From Eubacterium sp. CAG:252 (GTDB taxonomy: Bacteria > Bacillota > Clostridia > Lachnospirales > Lachnospiraceae): a DNA stretch of 35,263 nt. This document shows, one piece after another, positions 33,412 to 35,263 of this stretch (position 1 is the first letter of the stretch; the number at the start of each line of letters is the position of its first letter). The notes under the pieces are model-generated. The model saw nothing but the letters and a program-made list of their open reading frames with translations, ran no database searches and was not told the origin of the DNA. The translations under genes and the position numbers were made by a program. The stretch spans positions 36,519 to 71,781 of the forward strand of contig FR886280.1 in the NCBI GenBank assembly GCA_000436535.1. The letters run 5' to 3'.

Positions 33412-33738
33412 TTAAAGCACAGCATTTCTTTTATTTACATTATTTAAAATATCCTGAACAATTCCAGGTATTTCCTGAATCTGTTTACTATCCAACTTAC
33501 TTTCCAATGTATCCACAAGTCCAATTATCTTTATTTCATAATTCATAGCCATATCATAAGTAAGCCCTTCTACACTTTTTAATGAAATAAATATAACCGG
33601 ATACTACCCCATATACTCTTCACATAACTTCTGATTTCCAGTAATATAAAGTCCATTAAACAAACCATAATAAAAATCAGATTTTCGTATTTTTTCAAAA
33701 TCATCAATTCCAACTGGCAATCTTAATGGTTCAGTCAT
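33412..33738 (-). pseudogene. Remnant of a predicted AAA-ATPase-like gene (PF09820-type)
   Basis: Start at 33738 with AAAGGAG 10 nt upstream. The first part, LRLPVGIDDFEKIRKSDFYY, matches the family's opening. The next conserved block with the Walker A loop is absent: the frame jumps to GLFNGLYITGNQKLCEEYMG, normally after it. An in-frame TAG (33604-33606) interrupts EEYMG-YPVIFISLKSVEG, where relatives have a Lys codon. After that a short helical piece leads to the end at 33412. One stop and at least one large deletion make it a pseudogene. Family identity is from motif memory, not alignment. Confidence 0.7.
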
Positions 33739-33816
33739 ATATGATAGACTCCTTTCTGAGTAACAATGTGTCCTTGAAAATTCATTATTTAAATAAGTCC
33801 GATTACTGAAAAGCTA

Positions 33817-35105
33817 TTATTTCATATCACTTAACTCTGCTAATTTCTTTGCAAAAAAGCCTACCTGACGATTTTCATCCAAAAACCATTTTTCTTTAAT
33901 ATGTCTATTAATATCAAGACATTCTTCTTCTATTTCTTTTATTTTTCTTGTCTTTGATATAATAAGATTTTCTACATCTATATCATACCTTGACATAATC
34001 AGACCTGTTATTATATATAATGAATGATATTTACTTTCTATTAATTCCATATCACTTTCACTCAGATATGATATAAGCCATTTTATCGTTTCAACAATTA
34101 ATTTGTTTAATTTTTTTACAAACTCACTTATATCATCTTTTGTATGCTCTTTAGAATATAATAAATCTACAGCCTTAACAATTCTATTAGAAGACAAACT
34201 TATTATTGATGAATATAATTCAAATGCTATTGTATCATTATCATAATATTTTTTAACATTATCTTTATACCTAACACATTGTATAAGTCGCTTGTAGGCT
34301 GAATAATGAAATACTTTATCACTATCCTTAATACAACATATAATATTATTAAGACCTATTAAATTCTTAAATATATCAAACTGTCCCTTATCTTTAACTG
34401 CACTTATCTCATAATCTTCTTTAATAAGCTCCAATTCTCTTAAAAATGCATCATACTCATTTACAAGTATTGTTTCATTAAGATAATTATTAATCCAGAC
34501 CGATTGCAATATTTCATATTGAGATAAAGCAACACTGCCAGTATTAATATTTTTAAACAACTCTGGCAAATCTTCCTTATCACCTTTATATATTGCTTGT
34601 CATATTTAATATCTTCTATATCTTTATCCCATGTAAACAACCATATAATACTGCAATAAATATTTATAATATTCTCAACACCATCACTCTGTCTTCTGTC
34701 AAAATCAAATTCATAATCCTCTCCAAACATATATATTATAGCATTTTTAACAACTTGTCTAACCGCATTATTCCTTAACAGATTCTCCCTTATAAGCCTC
34801 AAATGTAAATCAAACTCATTATAACTGTCTTTTTTATATGCAAGAAATTCTTCTATATCTTTTATCTGTATACTACTTGTATGTGCCTGTCTTACAATGA
34901 CCCTGTTAGTAGGAATAAAAAGCGACCTTATATATTCGCCATCATTTACAATACATTTAATATTTTCTTCATCTATAACTTTATCTAATTCCTTAAGAAT
35001 TGTTGTTTTTCCTGAATTATTATACCCATAAATACCTATTAATGATTCTGTTACTTCTATGTCCTGTTCTTTAATAACATCGTTACCTTTTAACTTAAAT
35101 ACCAT
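33817..35105 (-). pseudogene. Frameshifted AAA/ABC-type ATPase
   Basis: Two overlapping minus-strand frames, 34461-35105 and 33817-34569, read as one about 430-residue protein. The first has a good start (GGGGAG before ATG) and Walker A GYNNSGKTT (27-35), then RQSDGVENIINIYCS, similar to the signature of AAA-21/OLD-like ATPases. The second continues with LPELFKNINTGSVALSQ and ends GFFAKKLAELSDMK. The frames join near 34590, in CAATATATAAAGG: removing one AT pair would give a continuous frame. No unambiguous Walker B is visible. Slippage in the short AT run is the simplest cause. Function would have been ATP-driven, possibly defence or DNA related, but this is not shown. Confidence 0.75.
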
Positions 35106-35263
35106 TATCTCTCCCCTTAATGAATTGTGTTTATTATAAAGCTTTATATATTCTTATAATAAGAATATCATATTTTTATTTATGATTCAATTTAATTTTG
35201 TGTAAGTAATGCATGATATAATTTTAAATAATCAAATTGTACAATTTCAACTTTTGCCATTCA
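35106..35263. other. Right-edge region, no firm feature
   Basis: AT-rich, 158 bp. It includes the GGGGAGAG ribosome site of the frameshifted ATPase and a 22-codon minus-strand frame (35192-35260) that begins ATG GCA AAA. The frame may be the remnant of another gene, but is too short to call. Confidence 0.4.

Noticed and set aside
35192..35260. 22-aa frame at the right edge
   Set aside because: Very short, preceded directly by an in-frame stop, and its ribosome site would lie outside the window.

Overview
The window looks like a chromosomal segment of a low-GC anaerobic Firmicute. Lachnospiraceae is the best guess. This rests on AT-rich intergenic DNA, strong GGAGG-type ribosome binding sites, FabK as the only enoyl-ACP reductase seen, a fused AccD-AccA, and MarR/FabT-like operator palindromes. 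The genus cannot be fixed from the sequence alone. Nearly all genes lie on the minus strand; argG is the main exception. I see no tRNA, rRNA, CRISPR array, transposase or phage gene.

Layout. (1) 1-1192: start of a lipoprotein solute-binding protein, cut by the window edge. (2) 1267-7628: arginine biosynthesis, argC-argJ-argB-argD on the minus strand and argG divergent on the plus strand. The shared 367-bp spacer holds ArgR-box-like repeats and a perfect 10-bp inverted repeat in the argG leader. (3) 7815-8801: a four-helix-type membrane protein and a tiny TTG-start membrane peptide, followed by a 14-bp tandem repeat. (4) 8943-18651: a full type II fatty acid synthesis operon, fabH-acpP-fabK-fabD-fabG-fabF-accB-fabZ-accC-accDA. 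Its promoter is bracketed by two FabT-type palindromes, and a terminator overlaps the last stop codon. (5) 18826-20867: glyA with an overlapping AlkD-type repair gene. (6) 20999-25932: a lipoprotein esterase, a structured intergenic element with a 28-aa ORF, a six-TM methyl-accepting chemotaxis protein, and aspS. (7) 26011-27789: an HD-GYP gene with a perfect consensus promoter, a 54-aa ORF with its own promoter, and more than 700 bp without an ORF that holds two strongly folded elements. (8) 27790-32159: marR plus a heterodimeric ABC exporter, with a palindrome at the promoter and an attenuator-like hairpin in the leader. (9) 32177-35105: a graveyard, with a doubly deleted hybrid histidine kinase, a broken AAA-ATPase-like gene, a frameshifted ATPase, and one intact membrane-anchored protein of unknown function.

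Most of the window is housekeeping. The strongest candidate for something undescribed is the 261-bp element at 27111-27371. It folds end to end into a long helix topped by small hairpins. All eight transition differences between its paired arms become G-U wobbles on the minus strand and A-C mismatches on the plus strand, which is what selection on a minus-strand RNA would leave. A second folded element (27628-27781) follows the ABC exporter stop codon.
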